Shown here: one piece after another, positions 36,518 to 37,802 of the stretch
Position numbering within the stretch: the first letter of the stretch is position 1
Layout of the letters: every line of letters starts with the position of its first letter
NCBI GenBank assembly: GCA_021784255.1
Contig: JAJXSZ010000002.1
Span: forward strand, 1-37,802
Reading direction: 5' to 3'
DNA length: 37,802 nucleotides
From: Pseudomonadota bacterium
GTDB taxonomy: Bacteria; Pseudomonadota; Alphaproteobacteria; Acetobacterales; Acetobacteraceae
Translations under genes and position numbers: made by a program
Notes under the pieces: model-generated
Databases searched by the model: none
Seen by the model: only the letters and a program-made list of their open reading frames with translations
What the model was told of the DNA's origin: nothing

Positions 36518-37435
36518 ATGCGACGCCTTGCGATCCTGCTGGCCGTGCTGCTGGCCTTGGCGGCGGTGACGGCACCGGGGGCCGACGCGCGCGCCGGCGC
36601 CGGTGCTTCCTTCGGCAGCCGCGGTGCACGCACCTCTGTGGCGCCGCCCGCGACCTCGACCGCACCAGGCTACACCGCGCCGCTGCGCCAGGCGCCCGGT
36701 TATGGCGCGCCCGGCTACGGCGCTCCCGGCTATGCCGGCGGCTCGAGCATGATGCATGGCTTCATGGGCGGACTGATCGGCGCCGGGATCGGCGGGCTGC
36801 TGTTCGGCCATGGCTTCTTCTGGGGCATGCGCGGCATCGGCGGCCTGTCCGGCCTGCTTGTTCAGCTCCTGCTGCTCGTGCTGCTGGTGCGCTGGCTGAT
36901 GCGGCGCTTCGCCGGTGGCGGGCCGATGGGTGGCGGGCCGATGGGTGGCGCCGGGCCGCGCGGCATGCCACCGCCCGGCATGGCGGGTTCGCCGCTGCCC
37001 TCCGCTGCGCCGGCGTCCTCCGCCGCGGTTCCGCTCGCGCTGCAACCGGAGGACTGCCAGCAATTCGAGGCGACGCTGCAGCGCGTTCAGGCGGCGTGGA
37101 GCGCGGGCAACCTGGCCTCGCTGCAGCGCCTCGCCACACCGGAAATGGCCGCCACCTTCGCGCAGCAATTGGGCGATCTGCAGGCTCGCGGTCTGCGCAA
37201 CGAGGTCGCCGATGTGCGCCTGCTGGAGGGGCAACTTTCCGAGGCATGGCACGAGAACGGTGCCGACTACGCGACGGTGGCGATGCGTTTCGCGATGGTC
37301 GATGTGACGCTCGACGCGGCGGGGCGCGTCGTCGATGGCGCGCCCGGGGAGCATGTGGAGGCGACCGAGCGCTGGACCTTCCTGCGCCCGGCGGGTGGGG
37401 CGTGGCTGCTTTCGGCGATCCAGCAGGCGCGGTGA
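36518..37435 (+). CDS. Tim44-like domain-containing membrane protein
   Basis: MRRLAILLAVLLALAAVTAPGADARAGAGASFGSRGARTS...GFMGGLIGAGIGGLLFGHGFFWG...; C-terminal LQRLATPEMAATFAQQLGDLQARGLRNEVADVRLLEGQLSEAWHENGADYATVAMRFAMVDVTLD...ERWTFLRPAGGAWLLSAIQQ is Tim44/MRPL45-like. Confidence 0.85.
   Translation: MRRLAILLAVLLALAAVTAPGADARAGAGASFGSRGARTSVAPPATSTAPGYTAPLRQAPGYGAPGYGAPGYAGGSSMMHGFMGGLIGAGIGGLLFGHGFFWGMRGIGGLSGLLVQLLLLVLLVRWLMRRFAGGGPMGGGPMGGAGPRGMPPPGMAGSPLPSAAPASSAAVPLALQPEDCQQFEATLQRVQAAWSAGNLASLQRLATPEMAATFAQQLGDLQARGLRNEVADVRLLEGQLSEAWHENGADYATVAMRFAMVDVTLDAAGRVVDGAPGEHVEATERWTFLRPAGGAWLLSAIQQAR
36689..36733 (+). repeat. 15-bp in-frame tandem repeat, 3 units (APGYG), in Tim44-domain gene
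   Basis: CAGGCGCCCGGTTAT GGCGCGCCCGGCTAC GGCGCTCCCGGCTAT. Confidence 0.85.
36914..36950 (+). repeat. 15-bp in-frame tandem repeat, about 2.5 units (GGGPM), in Tim44-domain gene
   Basis: GGTGGCGGGCCGATG GGTGGCGGGCCGATG GGTGGCG. Confidence 0.9.
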
Positions 37436-37436
37436 A

Positions 37437-37802
37437 TCAGCCGACCACGACGTCGATCGGCGCCGGGGCGTCGGTGAGCCGCACCGGGGTCTCGCCCGCC
37501 GGATCCCCGTCCACCTGGGTCGGTACGCCCGCGGCGGTGATCTCGACCTCGGTCGCACGGGTGAGGCGCAGGCCCGGCATCGCCGGCAGCAGGTCGAGCG
37601 GCAGCGCCGCGCCGTAGGCCAGCGCCGCGAGCGGGCCCGTCCGCTCGAACAGCGCCACGGTAAAGCCGGGGCGGTCGGGGCTGGCATCGGGGGCCAGCAG
37701 GAACGGCCCAGCATAGAGCCGCCCCTTGGTCACGATGACGCTGCCCGCTTCCGCCGGCACGCCATCGAGACGAAGTTGGATTGGTGTAAAATCGTAACGT
37801 TG
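37437..37802 (-). CDS. Diacylglycerol kinase-like protein (YegS/BmrU type), C-terminal part; N-terminus beyond window
   Basis: Reverse frame is open to the window edge: RYDFTPIQLRLDGVPAEAGSVIVTKGRLYAGPFLLAPDASPDRPGFTVALFERTG...VQVDGDPAG-like ending (TQVDGDPAGETPVRL). Confidence 0.72.
   Translation of the reverse strand, partial: QRYDFTPIQLRLDGVPAEAGSVIVTKGRLYAGPFLLAPDASPDRPGFTVALFERTGPLAALAYGAALPLDLLPAMPGLRLTRATEVEITAAGVPTQVDGDPAGETPVRLTDAPAPIDVVVG

Noticed and set aside
1-37802. Defence island, prophage, integron, transposon or biosynthetic cluster
   Set aside because: No transposase, integrase, nuclease, toxin-antitoxin, NRPS/PKS or phage structural genes were recognised; gene content is mostly housekeeping and catabolic.

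Overview
High-GC chromosomal segment, probably alphaproteobacterial and Rhodospirillales/Acetobacteraceae-like (inferred from GcrA, PmtA-like methyltransferase, Tim44-domain protein, argD-argF and thrC-M16 arrangements; not verified by search). I could support about 40 protein-coding genes. They include an AmpG-type permease (partial), serine hydrolase, DinB protein, proline-racemase family protein, 2OG-Fe(II) oxygenase, TypA/BipA, AhpD-like protein, PfkB kinase, EI24/CysZ-like protein, bactofilin, Hsp33, ArgF/ArgD, RecX, AzlC/AzlD, two MFS carriers and a CHAP lipoprotein. Further along are two tandem TatA paralogs, an acetamidase, GcrA, a cold-shock protein, a PmtA-like methyltransferase, a SIMPL protein, a DMT transporter, a seven-gene acyl-CoA catabolic operon, ThrC, an M16 peptidase, PmbA/TldE, a Tim44-domain protein and a partial diacylglycerol-kinase-like protein. 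I saw no tRNA, rRNA, CRISPR array, prophage, transposase or recognisable defence system. The most unusual structure is non-coding: a 51-nt palindromic element present in four gapless-alignable copies, each beginning exactly at the TAG stop codon of a different gene. Other points of note are recurring 15-bp-period tandem repeats at five loci (one 22 bp upstream of a start codon, the others in frame inside coding regions), a tandem tatA pair behind a CHAP lipoprotein with a Tat-like signal, and a possible homopolymer frameshift that extends an MFS gene through a hairpin. All family calls were made by eye from translated motifs; no database search was run.
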